DNA of 64,000 nucleotides from Alsobacter soli (GCF_003004785.1 NZ_PVZS01000007.1:124001-188000); one strand, 5' to 3'. Counted from the first letter of the stretch, positions 48,807-57,959 are shown. The notes: generated by a model from the sequence alone, not told the origin. Program-made: numbers and translations.

Positions 48807-50291
48807 ATGTTGACCGGTTTCGGAGTCGCCCTGTCGCACATGATCTCCTGGCACGTGCTGGCCGGGCTCATCGTCGGCATTCTGGTCGGATATCTGGTGG
48901 GGGCCATCCCCGGCCTGACCTCCAGCATCGGCATAGCCCTCATGGTGCCGTTCACGTTCGCGCTGTCGCCTGTGGTGTCCATCGTGATGCTGGTCACCTT
49001 GTACATGGCCACGGAATACGCAGGGGCGATCCCGGCGATCCTGATGAACACGCCAGGGATACCCGCCGCAGCGGTGACGGCTCTGGACGGCTATCCCATG
49101 CGGCTGCGGGGCGAAGCCGGAACGGCCCTCACGATGTCCATCCTGAGCGCCGCATTCGGATCCTTCGTCAGCACGGCCCTTTTGATCGTCACCTCGACCT
49201 CCATCGCCTCCGTCGCGCTCGCATTCGGGCCGGCGGAGTATTTCGCGATCGCGGTGCTCGGGCTGAGCCTGGTCTCCTCGCTCTCGGGCTCGTCCATGCT
49301 CAAGGGGTTCATCGGCCTGTTCTTCGGCCTGGGCATCGGCGTGATCGGCACGGATCCTCTCGACGGCGTCAGCCGGTACGTCTTCACGGACGGCCTGCTC
49401 AGCGGCGTTACGTTCCTGCCCGCCTTGATCGGCCTGTTCGCCATGTCCAGCGTCTTCTCGATGGTGGAGCACGCGGCCGAGGCGCCGGAAGCGCTCAAGA
49501 GTCTTCCCAAGATCTCGGGCCAATTCGGCCTCATGCGCCCCTATCTGGGCACGCTGACGCGCAGCACCCTGGTGGGCTACCTCGTCAGCGTCATTCCCGG
49601 CCACGGGGCGGTCATTTCCGCCGTCGTGTCCTATGGCCTTCAGAAGCGGCTGTCGAAGCGGCCGGAGACCTTCGGCCACGGCAACCCGGAGGGGCTGGTC
49701 GCGGCTGAGACCGCGGCCAACGCCTCCGTTCCCGGAGCGCTAGCCCCCATGCTGTCGCTTGGGATTCCGGGCTCGGCGAGCACCGCGGTGCTGATCGGCG
49801 CCCTTACGCTGCACGGCGTTCAGCCCGGCCCGCTCCTGTTCGACAAGAACCCGGAGATCCCGTTCTCGATCTTCATCGCCATGGCGGTCACTATGCCGTT
49901 CATGGTCGCCCTGGGCCTGGGCGGCGCGCGGCTGTGGGTGCGCGTGACCCAGGTGCCGAAGAGCGTCATCGCCGGTCTCGTCGCCGCCATGTGTATGCTC
50001 GGCAGCTACGCCTCGCAGAACGACGTCTTCTCCATCTACATCACGATCTTCTTCGGCGTGATCGGCTACGCCATGAAGAAGATCCATGTCGAACCGGCCC
50101 CGATCGTCCTGGCGCTGGTCCTGGGCTACCTGACCGAGTCGAATTTTCGGCGTGCGCTGCTGAGCTCGGGCGGCGAATATGGCGTCTTCGTGCATCCGGT
50201 GCCGATGCTCTGCCTGGTCGCCGCAGTGGCGGTCCTGGTGATGCCCATGATCCCGCGTCCGGGCGCGAAGAAGGCCCTGGCGGTGTCGTGA
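48807..50291 (+). CDS. tctA: Tripartite tricarboxylate transporter large subunit (TctA family)
   Basis: 494 residues with about 11-12 helices. The duplicated TctA motif appears as GAIPGLTSSIGIALMVPFTFAL and, in the second half, VSVIPGHGAVISAVVSYGLQKRLSKRPETFGHGNPEGLVAAETAANA. It is a sodium- or proton-coupled carrier for dicarboxylic or tricarboxylic acids, or other organic acids delivered by a TctC/Bug protein. SorA/SorB-type genes follow on the same strand. Confidence 0.93.
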   Translation: MLTGFGVALSHMISWHVLAGLIVGILVGYLVGAIPGLTSSIGIALMVPFTFALSPVVSIVMLVTLYMATEYAGAIPAILMNTPGIPAAAVTALDGYPMRLRGEAGTALTMSILSAAFGSFVSTALLIVTSTSIASVALAFGPAEYFAIAVLGLSLVSSLSGSSMLKGFIGLFFGLGIGVIGTDPLDGVSRYVFTDGLLSGVTFLPALIGLFAMSSVFSMVEHAAEAPEALKSLPKISGQFGLMRPYLGTLTRSTLVGYLVSVIPGHGAVISAVVSYGLQKRLSKRPETFGHGNPEGLVAAETAANASVPGALAPMLSLGIPGSASTAVLIGALTLHGVQPGPLLFDKNPEIPFSIFIAMAVTMPFMVALGLGGARLWVRVTQVPKSVIAGLVAAMCMLGSYASQNDVFSIYITIFFGVIGYAMKKIHVEPAPIVLALVLGYLTESNFRRALLSSGGEYGVFVHPVPMLCLVAAVAVLVMPMIPRPGAKKALAVS

Positions 50292-50344
50292 CCGGCTTCA
50301 GGCGTAACGGCGCGGCCTGCGATGCGCGCCGCATGGGAGGGCAC

Positions 50345-51547
50345 ATGCTGAGTCGCCGTGATTTCATGCAGAGAGGCGCCGTGGTGGCTGCGGGCCTGTC
50401 CGGAGCGGCCGGTCTGGCGCGCGCCGCCGAGACCGTGACGCTGCCCTTCGAGGCTGGCGAGCGACCGCTGGTCCGCTACCCCCAGAAGCGGCCCCTGATC
50501 CAGATGACGGCGCGCCCGCCGCAATTGGAAACGCCGTTCTCCGTGTTCAACGAGGGCGTGATCACGCCCAACGACGCGTTCTTCGTGCGCTATCACCTCG
50601 CCGGGATCCCCCTGTCGATCGATCCGGACGCGTTCCGCCTCGAGGTCGGCGGCAAGGTCGACAAGCCGCTGTCGCTTTCCCTGGCCGACATCAAGGCCAT
50701 GGAGGCGGTGGAGGTGACGGCCGTGAACCAGTGCTCCGGCAACAGCCGCGGCTTCTTCGAGCCCCGGGTGGCCGGCGGCCAGCTCGCCAACGGCGCCATG
50801 GGCAACGCCCGCTGGAAGGGCGTTCCCCTCAAGGCGGTTCTGGACAAGGCCGGCGTGCAGGCCGGCGCGCGCCAGGCCACGTTCGACGGCCTCGATGGGC
50901 CGGTGGTCCAGGAGACGCCTGATTTCGTCAAGGCGCTCGACATCGACCATGCGCGCGACGGCGAGGTCATGCTGGCCTACGCCATGAACGGCGAGGACCT
51001 GCCGTTCCTGAACGGCTACCCGCTACGCCTGGTGGTGCCCGGCCACTACGGCACCTATTGGGTGAAGCACCTGAACCGGATCACCGTGCTGGACTCGGTC
51101 TTCAGCGGCTTCTGGATGGCGACGGCTTATCGGATCCCGGACAACGCCTGCGCCTGCGTGGACCCCGGGACCGCCCCCAAGGCCACGACGCCCATCAAGC
51201 GCTTCGACGTGCGCTCCTTCATCACCAGCCTGGCGGACGGCGCCGCCGTAAGGGCGCGCGAGGACGTCGTCGTGCGCGGGATCGCCTTCGATGGCGGCTA
51301 CGGGGTGACGGACGTGGCCGTGTCTCCGGACGGCGGCGCGACATGGATCGCGGCGCGGCTGGGCGAGGACCTCGGCCGCTACTCCTTCCGCGAGTGGCAG
51401 GTCGCCTTGCGGTTGCCGCCCGGGGAGCACGCCCTGAAGGTCCGGGCGGTGAACCGCATCGGCCAGTCGCAACCCATGGAGCCGCTTTGGAATCCGGCCG
51501 GCTACATGCGCAATGTCGTCGAGACCGTGCGCGTGCGCGCGGCGTGA
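50345..51547 (+). CDS. Molybdopterin sulfite dehydrogenase catalytic subunit (SorA-like)
   Basis: 400 residues with a Tat signal (SRRDFMQRGAVVAAGLSGAAGLARA). The sulfite-oxidase molybdopterin fold has the Mo-ligand Cys130 in VNQCSGNSRGFFEPR. The conserved GVPLKAVLDKAG, GYPLRLVVPGHYGTYWVKHLNRI and a C-terminal dimerisation domain (about 280-400, VRGIAFDGGYGVTDVAVSPDGGATW) follow. It oxidises sulfite, or a related S-oxide, in the periplasm and passes electrons to the cytochrome encoded next. ATG 50345 gives the full Tat signal, with GGGAGG four bases upstream. Confidence 0.88.
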   Translation: MLSRRDFMQRGAVVAAGLSGAAGLARAAETVTLPFEAGERPLVRYPQKRPLIQMTARPPQLETPFSVFNEGVITPNDAFFVRYHLAGIPLSIDPDAFRLEVGGKVDKPLSLSLADIKAMEAVEVTAVNQCSGNSRGFFEPRVAGGQLANGAMGNARWKGVPLKAVLDKAGVQAGARQATFDGLDGPVVQETPDFVKALDIDHARDGEVMLAYAMNGEDLPFLNGYPLRLVVPGHYGTYWVKHLNRITVLDSVFSGFWMATAYRIPDNACACVDPGTAPKATTPIKRFDVRSFITSLADGAAVRAREDVVVRGIAFDGGYGVTDVAVSPDGGATWIAARLGEDLGRYSFREWQVALRLPPGEHALKVRAVNRIGQSQPMEPLWNPAGYMRNVVETVRVRAA

Positions 51548-51558
51548 GGGAGGCTCTG

Positions 51559-51870
51559 ATGAACGGACGCAATCTCGCGCGCGCCCTGTGGGCCGGCGCC
51601 CTGCTCGCCACGTCGGGCGCCGCCTTGGCGGCCCCCGTCACCTATACGCTGCCGGAGGAGACCGCGACGCTGCGGCCCGGGCCGGGAGTGGAGACGGCCC
51701 GCAACAACTGCTCCGCGTGCCATTCGGCGGACTACCTCGCCATGCAGCCGCCGAAGCAGGGGCGCGCCTTCTGGGAGGGCGAGGTCGCCAAGATGATCAA
51801 GACCTACAAGGCGCCGATCGCCGAGACGGACGTCAAGGCCATCGTCGACTACCTCGCGGCGACCTACTAG
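51559..51870 (+). CDS. Small periplasmic cytochrome c (SorB-like)
   Basis: 103 residues. A signal peptide (LARALWAGALLATSGAALA) is followed by a one-heme cytochrome c domain with CSACH (Cys51, Cys54, His55) and a candidate axial methionine in YLAMQPPKQG. GGGAGG lies six bases before the ATG, and the gene follows the SorA-like gene by 11 bases. It is the expected electron acceptor of the sulfite dehydrogenase and would feed the respiratory chain. Confidence 0.88.
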   Translation: MNGRNLARALWAGALLATSGAALAAPVTYTLPEETATLRPGPGVETARNNCSACHSADYLAMQPPKQGRAFWEGEVAKMIKTYKAPIAETDVKAIVDYLAATY

Positions 51871-51887
51871 GCCCAGGGCCCAGGCGG

Positions 51888-52658
51888 TCACGCCCCCATG
51901 TGCCAGCCGCCGTTGAGATGCAGCGTCTGCCCCGTCACGAACCGCGCCGCCGGCCCGGCGAGGTAGCGCACGGCGGCGGCGATCTCCTCCGGCGCGCCCG
52001 GGCGCCCCGCCAGCGGCGCCCGCTCGCGGAAGTGCGCCGGGACCTCGCCCGCGCGCGCGGTCGCGACGTAGCCCGGGGACACGCAGTTCGCGGTCACGTG
52101 GGGCGCCCATTCGCGCGCGAGCGCGCGCGTGAGCCCGAGCACGCCCGCCTTCGCGGCCGACACGTGCGCGCGCCCGGACAGGCCCACATGCGCGGCCACG
52201 CCCCCGAGCGTCACCAGCGCGCCCTGCCCGCTCGCGCGCAGGTGCGGCCCGGCCGCCTGCGCGCAAAAGAACGTCCCATCCAGAATGCTCGACGTGATGC
52301 GGCGCCACTCCTGCGGGGTGATGGACTCGATGGCCCCGTCCGAGCGGGCGGCCGCGTTGCAGACCAGAATGTCGAGGCGCCCGAAGGCGCGCAGCGCCGC
52401 GTCGACCAGGGCCTGCGCGCCCGCCGGGTCGGCGACATCGGCGAGCGCCACCTCGGCCGCGCCCCCGTCGGCGCGCACGAGCGCGGCGGTCTCCTCGGCG
52501 GCGTCCCGCGACGCATGCGCGGCGACCAGCACCGAGGCGCCGCCCCGGCCCAGCCCCAGCGCGATGGCACGCCCGATATTGCGCGCCGCGCCGGTGACCA
52601 GCGCCACCCGGCCCTCCAGTTCGCGCCCCGCGAAGACCCCGCTCGCATCTGCCTGCAT
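51888..52658 (-). CDS. SDR-family protein with altered catalytic residues
   Basis: 256 residues with a Rossmann fold. The cofactor motif is VTGAARNIGRAIA, then DILVCNAAARSD, and a C-terminal GPAARFVTGQTLHLNGGW. In the catalytic stretch TLGGVAAHVGLSGRAHVSAAKAG the Lys is kept, but the usual Tyr position (four before Lys) is Val and the usual Ser position is Gly. A classical reductase reaction is therefore doubtful, though a His adjoins the Tyr position. ATG 52658 has GGAGG upstream. It is divergent from the enolase-superfamily gene and shares its palindromic control region. Confidence 0.85.
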   Translation of the reverse strand: MQADASGVFAGRELEGRVALVTGAARNIGRAIALGLGRGGASVLVAAHASRDAAEETAALVRADGGAAEVALADVADPAGAQALVDAALRAFGRLDILVCNAAARSDGAIESITPQEWRRITSSILDGTFFCAQAAGPHLRASGQGALVTLGGVAAHVGLSGRAHVSAAKAGVLGLTRALAREWAPHVTANCVSPGYVATARAGEVPAHFRERAPLAGRPGAPEEIAAAVRYLAGPAARFVTGQTLHLNGGWHMGA

Positions 52659-52708
52659 GGCGTCCTCCGTCCGTTGCTCAAGCCCGTGTTGCAATGACTA
52701 AACGAGCG

Positions 52709-52728
52709 TAGTAGCAATAGCAACAACC
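52709..52728. promoter_or_regulatory. Predicted TrmB-regulon operator 1
   Basis: TAGTAGCAATAGCAACAACC differs at only three of 20 positions from the site at 61120. It lies between the divergent SDR and enolase-superfamily genes. A partial second copy, GTTGCAATGAC, is at about 52688. Confidence 0.7.
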
Positions 52729-52779
52729 ACCGGGCGCGCTGCGGCGCGACGCCGCGAAAAAGCAGGATCGGGGAGGCTC

Positions 52780-53874
52780 ATGGCGCGCATCGAACGGATC
52801 GAAGTCCGGCGGCTGAGGCTGCCGCTGGTCAAGCCCTACCGGCTCTCCTATCGGACCTTTCAGGAGTTCGAGCCCTACGTGGTCTTCGCGCACGACGACG
52901 AGGGCCGCAGCGGCTTCGGCGACGCGCACGTGTCTCCGGGGTCCAGCAGCGAGACCCGCGAGGGAGCGTGGGCTTTCATCGCGGACCACGCGGCGCGCGC
53001 GCTCGGACGCACTCCCGCCGAGGCCAAGGCGCTCGTTCTCGACGATTTCGAAGAGAGCAAGGCCGCCACCACCGCGTTGGTCAGCGCGATCGAGGTCCTG
53101 GAGCGCAATCCGCTGCTGGACATCCCGGCCGACCTCACGCTGCCGTTGCTGGTCCCGGTGGGCGCCCTCGACGAAGCCGGTATCGCCCGCGAGGTCGAGG
53201 CGCTGCTTGAGCAGGGCTTCCGCACCTTCAAGGTCAAGGTGGGGGCCGACGTGGAGGCCGACCTCGCCCGGGTCGCCGCCATCCAGCGCAGCGCCCGCGG
53301 ACAGGCGACGCTCCGCCTCGACGCCAACCGGGCCTACACGCGCGAGCAGGGGGTCGCCTTCGCGTCCCGCCTGGATCCGGAAGGGATCGAGCTCTTCGAG
53401 CAGCCCTGCCACGCGGACGACTGGGAGGCCAACGGCGCGGTCGCCAAGGCTTCCACCGTGCCGCTGATGCTGGACGAGCCCATCTGCACGCTGGCCGACA
53501 TCGCCCGGGCCGGCGGCATGGAGCGCGTGGCCTTCTGCAAGCTCAAGCTGAAGCGCTTCGGCGGGCTCGACCGCCTCAAGGCGGGGCTCGACGCCGTGCG
53601 CGCCCATGGCATGGAGCCCGTGTTGGGCGACGGCCTCGGCAGCGAGATCCAGGGCTGGCTGGAAGCCTGCGTGGCCCGCACCACCATCCGCGGCGCGGGC
53701 GAGTTCAACGGCTTCCTGAAGCCGCACGATCGGCTGTTCCGCAACCCCCTGCCCTTCAACGACGGCTCGATGCGCCTGCCGGCGGGCTACTGGCCCGACC
53801 TCGATCGCGACGCCCTCGAGCGCTTCACCACCGAGCGCATGACGTTCGGACCCGACCACGAGAGGACAGCCTGA
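52780..53874 (+). CDS. Mandelate racemase/muconate lactonizing enzyme family protein
   Basis: 364 residues of the enolase superfamily. A capping domain (1-130) is followed by a TIM barrel with the metal ligands Asp (LRLDANRAY), Glu (LFEQPCH) and Asp/Glu (LMLDEPIC). The acid/base lysines are in TFKVKVGAD (KxK) and FCKLKLKRFGG. It abstracts a proton alpha to a carboxylate; dehydration, racemisation or cycloisomerisation are all possible. It is the first gene of an operon with the carboxyltransferase (the two genes share one base). A palindromic operator lies 52 bases upstream of the start. Confidence 0.85.
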   Translation: MARIERIEVRRLRLPLVKPYRLSYRTFQEFEPYVVFAHDDEGRSGFGDAHVSPGSSSETREGAWAFIADHAARALGRTPAEAKALVLDDFEESKAATTALVSAIEVLERNPLLDIPADLTLPLLVPVGALDEAGIAREVEALLEQGFRTFKVKVGADVEADLARVAAIQRSARGQATLRLDANRAYTREQGVAFASRLDPEGIELFEQPCHADDWEANGAVAKASTVPLMLDEPICTLADIARAGGMERVAFCKLKLKRFGGLDRLKAGLDAVRAHGMEPVLGDGLGSEIQGWLEACVARTTIRGAGEFNGFLKPHDRLFRNPLPFNDGSMRLPAGYWPDLDRDALERFTTERMTFGPDHERTA

Positions 53875-55409
53875 TGGCCCACGAAGAGATGCTCGCCGAA
53901 CTCGACCGGCGTCGCGCGGCGGCGAGCCGCATGGGCGGACCCGACAAGTTGCGCAAGCGCGAGGAGCGCGGCCAGCTCAGCGCGCAGCAGCGCCTCGACG
54001 CCCTGATCGATCCGGACAGCTTCCTCGAGGTCGGCCTTCTCGGCGCCTCCGGCGTATTCGAGTCAGACGTGCCCTCCACCCCACGCGACGGCAAGCTCAC
54101 CGGCTTCGGCCGGGTGGACGGCCGCGACGTGGGCGTCGTGGTGAACGACTTCACCACCAAGGGGGCCTCTACGAGCGCCACCAACTCCAAGAAGATGGGC
54201 TACATCCGCAAGACCTGCACGGAGAAGGGCATGCCCTTCATCCATGTGGGCGAGTCCACCGGCGCCCGCCTGCCCGACGCCATGGGCTCCAAGGGCATGG
54301 GCGCCCTGCTCGGCAACGATGTGACCCAGTTCAGGCGCATGCGCGACACGCCCTGGGTCTCGGCCGCGCTGGACACCTCCTTCGGCTCGTCTGCCTGGAT
54401 GTGCTGCTGCGCCGATTTCGCCGTCATGAAGAAGGGCTCGATCATGTCGGTGTCGAGCCCGCGCCTGGTCTCGATGGCCATCGGCGAGAAGGTCGACCTG
54501 GAGGCCCTCGGCGGCTGGCGCCTGCACGCGGAGCAGACCGGCCTCATCGACCATTTCGTGGACACGGACGAGGAGGCCATGGCGGCCATCCGGCGGTTCC
54601 TGTCCTACATGCCGAGCCACAACGGCGAGCTGCCCCCCGACGCCCCCGTGGCGGAGGGCTCCGGCGACAGGCAGGAGCGCATCCTGGAGGTGCTGCCGGA
54701 GAAGCGCACCCAGGTCTACAACATGAAGGCGATCATCGAGGTGATCGTGGACCGGGGCTCCTATTTCGAGATCAAGCCCCGCTTCGGACGCTCCGCCACG
54801 GTTGGGCTCGCGCGCCTGGGCGGCAAGGCCGTCGGCGTCATCGCCAACAACCCCCAGGTGGGCGGAGGCGCCCTGTCGGCGGAGGCCTGCCGCAAGATCA
54901 TCGACTTCACGGTGATGTGCGACAGCTTCAACATCCCGCTCGTGCGCTTCATGGACACGCCCGGCTTCGTGGTGGGCCTCGACGCCGAGCGCAAGGGCGC
55001 CCCTGGGCAGATCATGAACTTCATGAACGCCACGTGCCTCACCACGGTGCCGCAGGTGACGGTCATCTGCCGCAAGGCCTATGGCCGCGCCTACGTGGCC
55101 ATGGGAGGCGGCGCCCACAACGACGTCATGGTGGCCTGGCCGGGCGCCGAGGTGAGCTTCATGGACCCGGTGTTCGCCACCAACATCGTGAAGAACAAGT
55201 CGCCCGGGGACGAGGGCTTCGAGGACGCCCTGGCCGAGATCCAGAAGGATCTGGAGATCTGGGACATGGCCCGCATCTTCTCGGCTCACGACGTGATCAA
55301 GCCGCAGGAAACCCGCGTCTATCTCATCCGCATGCTGGACATCCAGCGCCGCCGCCGGTCGGGCGGCCTGGGCCAGCACCTCATGCGCACCTGGCCGACG
55401 AGCTTCTGA
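53874..55409 (+). CDS. Acyl-CoA carboxylase carboxyltransferase subunit
   Basis: 511 residues with the paired crotonase-like carboxyltransferase halves. The N half has KLRKREERGQLSAQQRLDALID, FIHVGESTGARLPDAMGSKGMG and GSSAWMCCCADF. The C half has NNPQVGGGALSAEACRKIIDF, RFMDTPGFVVGLDAERKGAPG and AMGGGAHNDVMVAWPGAEVSFMDP. It transfers CO2 from carboxybiotin to an acyl-CoA such as propionyl-, methylcrotonyl- or geranyl-type. Its biotin carboxylase and carrier partners are probably the genes at 59457 and 60845, which share its predicted operator. Confidence 0.9.
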   Translation: MAHEEMLAELDRRRAAASRMGGPDKLRKREERGQLSAQQRLDALIDPDSFLEVGLLGASGVFESDVPSTPRDGKLTGFGRVDGRDVGVVVNDFTTKGASTSATNSKKMGYIRKTCTEKGMPFIHVGESTGARLPDAMGSKGMGALLGNDVTQFRRMRDTPWVSAALDTSFGSSAWMCCCADFAVMKKGSIMSVSSPRLVSMAIGEKVDLEALGGWRLHAEQTGLIDHFVDTDEEAMAAIRRFLSYMPSHNGELPPDAPVAEGSGDRQERILEVLPEKRTQVYNMKAIIEVIVDRGSYFEIKPRFGRSATVGLARLGGKAVGVIANNPQVGGGALSAEACRKIIDFTVMCDSFNIPLVRFMDTPGFVVGLDAERKGAPGQIMNFMNATCLTTVPQVTVICRKAYGRAYVAMGGGAHNDVMVAWPGAEVSFMDPVFATNIVKNKSPGDEGFEDALAEIQKDLEIWDMARIFSAHDVIKPQETRVYLIRMLDIQRRRRSGGLGQHLMRTWPTSF

Positions 55410-55440
55410 GGGCCGCGGAGATTCTCGCGAGTCCCTCCCG

Positions 55441-55549
55441 GCGTCATCCCCGGCCGGAGCCGCGGAGCGGCGCAGGGGAAGCGGATCCAGGGCCACGCGC
55501 GCTGCCTCTGGATCCCCTTCCCGCGCGTTCGGCGCGCCGGGGATGACGC
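55441..55549. repeat. 109-bp imperfect inverted repeat with GTCATCCCCGGC termini
   Basis: It begins GCGTCATCCCCGGC and ends with the complement GCCGGGGATGACGC. Inside, a GGATCCAG segment is mirrored by CTGGATCC. Intergenic palindromes with these ends are common in Hyphomicrobiales genomes. It is likely a mobile or structural repeat, and may also act as a transcriptional attenuator between the carboxyltransferase and CoA ligase genes. Confidence 0.8.
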
Positions 55550-55590
55550 CCTGAGCCACGACTCCATTTCGACCAAACCCGAGGTCCTCC

Positions 55591-57774
55591 ATGACGTTCC
55601 AGTCGCAAAGCCCGCTGACGGGCGATCAACTGCTCGCCCGCGCCGTCGCCGAGGGCCGCTCCGCCCTGGATGAGAAGTCCGGCAAGGCCGTGCTGGAAAG
55701 CTTCGGGGTGCGCACGCCGCGCTCCGCCGTGGCCGCCGATGCGGCCGAGGGTGAGCGCCTCGCGGCCGGCTTCACCCCGCCCTTCGTGGTGAAGGTGGTA
55801 TCGCCCGACATCCTGCATAAATCCGACGCTGGCGGGGTGGCCCTCAACGTCGCCGACGCGGCTGCCGTACGGACTGCAATCGCAGCCATGGCGCAAAAGC
55901 CCGCCATCGCGGGCGCAAACGTCGAAGGCTGGCTGGTCGAGGAGATGGTCCCGGCAGGGCGCGAGGTGGTGGTCGGCGGCTTCCGCGACCCACAGTTCGG
56001 CCCCATGGTCATGGTCGGGCTCGGCGGCATCTTCGTCGAGGTGCTCAAGGACGTGTCCTTCCGCATCTGCCCTATAGACGCGGGCGAGGCGCGCGCCATG
56101 CTGGCCGAGCTCAAGGGCCAGGAGCTGCTGCGCGGCGCGCGTGGCTCGGCGGCGGTGGACGAGGACGCCCTGGTCGACGTGATGCTGAAGGTGGGCGGCG
56201 CCGACGGCCTGCTCATGCGCCACGCCGACGTTGTCGCCGAACTCGACCTAAACCCCGTGATCGTCTCCGCCAAGGGCGCCGTGGCGGTGGACGCGCGCGT
56301 GCTGCTGCGTCCCGCCGAAGCGCATGAGGGCCGCGCGGCGGATGCCGACCCGGTGGCGGCGTTCCGCCCGCTGTTCGAGCCGCGCACGGTGGCGGTGATG
56401 GGCGCATCCACGAAGGACGTCGCCATCGCCAACACGTTCATCCGCCGCCTGAAGGCGTTCGGCTACGACGGCGCGATCTATCCCATCCACCCGACCGCGA
56501 CCGAGATCGAGGGCTTCACCGCCTACCCGGACCTCGGCTCGACGCCGGAGCCCGTGGACTACGCCTATGTGGCCATCGGGGCGGCGCGCATCCCGGACGC
56601 GATCGCGGCGGCGCGCGGCCGCTGCAGGGTCGCACAGGTCATCTCGTCCGGCTTCGGCGAGGTGGAGGAAGGCAAGGAGCTGGAACGCGACCTTGTCGCC
56701 AAGGCGCGCGAGGCAGGCGTCCGGGTGATCGGCCCCAACTGCCTCGGGACCTACTCGCCGCGCGGCAAGCTCACTTTCCCCGCCGGCGCGCCCCAGGAGG
56801 TAGGCACCATCGGCGTTGTCGCCCAGTCGGGCGGCCTGTCGACGGACATCATCAAGCGCGGCCAATGGCGCGGACTGCGATTCAGCGGCCTCGTGACCAT
56901 CGGCAACAGCGCCGACGTCGCCCCGCATGAACTGCTCGAGTACTATTTCGCCGACCCGGTCACGAAGGCGGTCGGGCTCTACATCGAGGACGTGAAGGAC
57001 GCGCGCGCCTTCTTCGACCTGATGCGCTCGCCGAAGGCGACAAAGCCGGTGGTCATCCTCAAGGGTGGACGCTCCAGCCAGGGCCGCCTGGCCGCAGCCT
57101 CGCACACGGGCGCCCTGGCGGGTGATGACAAGGCCTGGGACGCGCTGGCCCGCCAGACGCCCGCCGTGCTGGTGGCGACGGTGGACGCCTTCATCGACAC
57201 GCTGCTCGCGCTCCAGCACCTGACCCTGCGCGCGGAGCGTCCCACCCGCTCCGTGACCCTGTTCGGAAACGGCGGCGGCTCGAGCGTGCTCGGCGCGGAC
57301 GCCTTCGCGGCGGTCGGGCTTGATGTGCTGCCCTACGAGGGGGAGGCGCGCGAGCGCCTGGAGGCCATGGGCCTGCCGCCCGGCACCAGCGTCGCCAACC
57401 CGATCGACACGCCGGTCCGGACACTTCAGGAAAAGGACGGGCTCGTCGCCGGGGAGATCCTGGACATCGTCTACGCCCACGCGGCGCCGGACGCGATCGC
57501 CATGCACCTCAACCTGGCGGCCTTCGTGGGGCGCGGCAGCGTCGACCCCATCGACAACCTGTTCGCCGTGGTGGAGCAGACCCAGCGCAAGTGGGCCGGC
57601 AAGGCGCATTTCCTGCTGGCCCTGCGGACAGACGGCTCGGCCGAACTGGACGAGCGCCGCCGGCTCTACCGGGAAAAGGCGCGTGCGGCGGGGGTCCCCG
57701 TGTTCGACGAGATCGCCCCCATGGCGGCCGCCCTCGCCAATGTGCGGCATCTGGAGGAAAGGCTCGTCGCCTGA
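55591..57774 (+). CDS. ADP-forming acyl-CoA synthetase (fused AcdB-AcdA type)
   Basis: 727 residues. An N-terminal ATP-grasp beta domain (1-235: PFVVKVVSPDILHKSDAGGVALN) is joined to a CoA-binding/ligase alpha part (about 250-700: RTVAVMGASTKD, IGPNCLG, VAQSGGLSTDI, and ASHTGALAGDD with the phosphohistidine). The order beta-alpha is the reverse of some family members. It makes an acyl-CoA from a free acid with ATP giving ADP and phosphate. The gene follows the carboxyltransferase after a palindromic repeat and probably shares its operon. The product may be the CoA ester that the carboxylase uses. Confidence 0.87.
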   Translation: MTFQSQSPLTGDQLLARAVAEGRSALDEKSGKAVLESFGVRTPRSAVAADAAEGERLAAGFTPPFVVKVVSPDILHKSDAGGVALNVADAAAVRTAIAAMAQKPAIAGANVEGWLVEEMVPAGREVVVGGFRDPQFGPMVMVGLGGIFVEVLKDVSFRICPIDAGEARAMLAELKGQELLRGARGSAAVDEDALVDVMLKVGGADGLLMRHADVVAELDLNPVIVSAKGAVAVDARVLLRPAEAHEGRAADADPVAAFRPLFEPRTVAVMGASTKDVAIANTFIRRLKAFGYDGAIYPIHPTATEIEGFTAYPDLGSTPEPVDYAYVAIGAARIPDAIAAARGRCRVAQVISSGFGEVEEGKELERDLVAKAREAGVRVIGPNCLGTYSPRGKLTFPAGAPQEVGTIGVVAQSGGLSTDIIKRGQWRGLRFSGLVTIGNSADVAPHELLEYYFADPVTKAVGLYIEDVKDARAFFDLMRSPKATKPVVILKGGRSSQGRLAAASHTGALAGDDKAWDALARQTPAVLVATVDAFIDTLLALQHLTLRAERPTRSVTLFGNGGGSSVLGADAFAAVGLDVLPYEGEARERLEAMGLPPGTSVANPIDTPVRTLQEKDGLVAGEILDIVYAHAAPDAIAMHLNLAAFVGRGSVDPIDNLFAVVEQTQRKWAGKAHFLLALRTDGSAELDERRRLYREKARAAGVPVFDEIAPMAAALANVRHLEERLVA

Positions 57775-57832
57775 GGGCGCCGGCATCCCGCGCCGTCTCT
57801 CCCGGGAGCCGGCGCGTCTAGAAGCCCTCCGC

Positions 57833-57942
57833 CGTCATTGCGAGCCGCAGGCGAAGCAATCCAGTGGGGCTGGGCGCGACGCCGGTATCGTTTCCCCCGT
57901 CCGCCCCTGGATTGCTTCGTCGCTGCGCTCCTCGCAAGGACG
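57833..57942. repeat. 110-bp inverted repeat with CGTCATTGCGAG termini
   Basis: It starts CGTCATTGCGAG and ends with CTCGCAAGGACG (one mismatch), with inner CGAAGCAATCCAG mirrored by CTGGATTGCTTCG. This is a palindromic family frequently seen in Hyphomicrobiales. It lies between two convergent genes, where it may also form a terminator-like hairpin. Confidence 0.85.
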
Positions 57943-57959
57943 GGGGAGCTCGATCCGCG

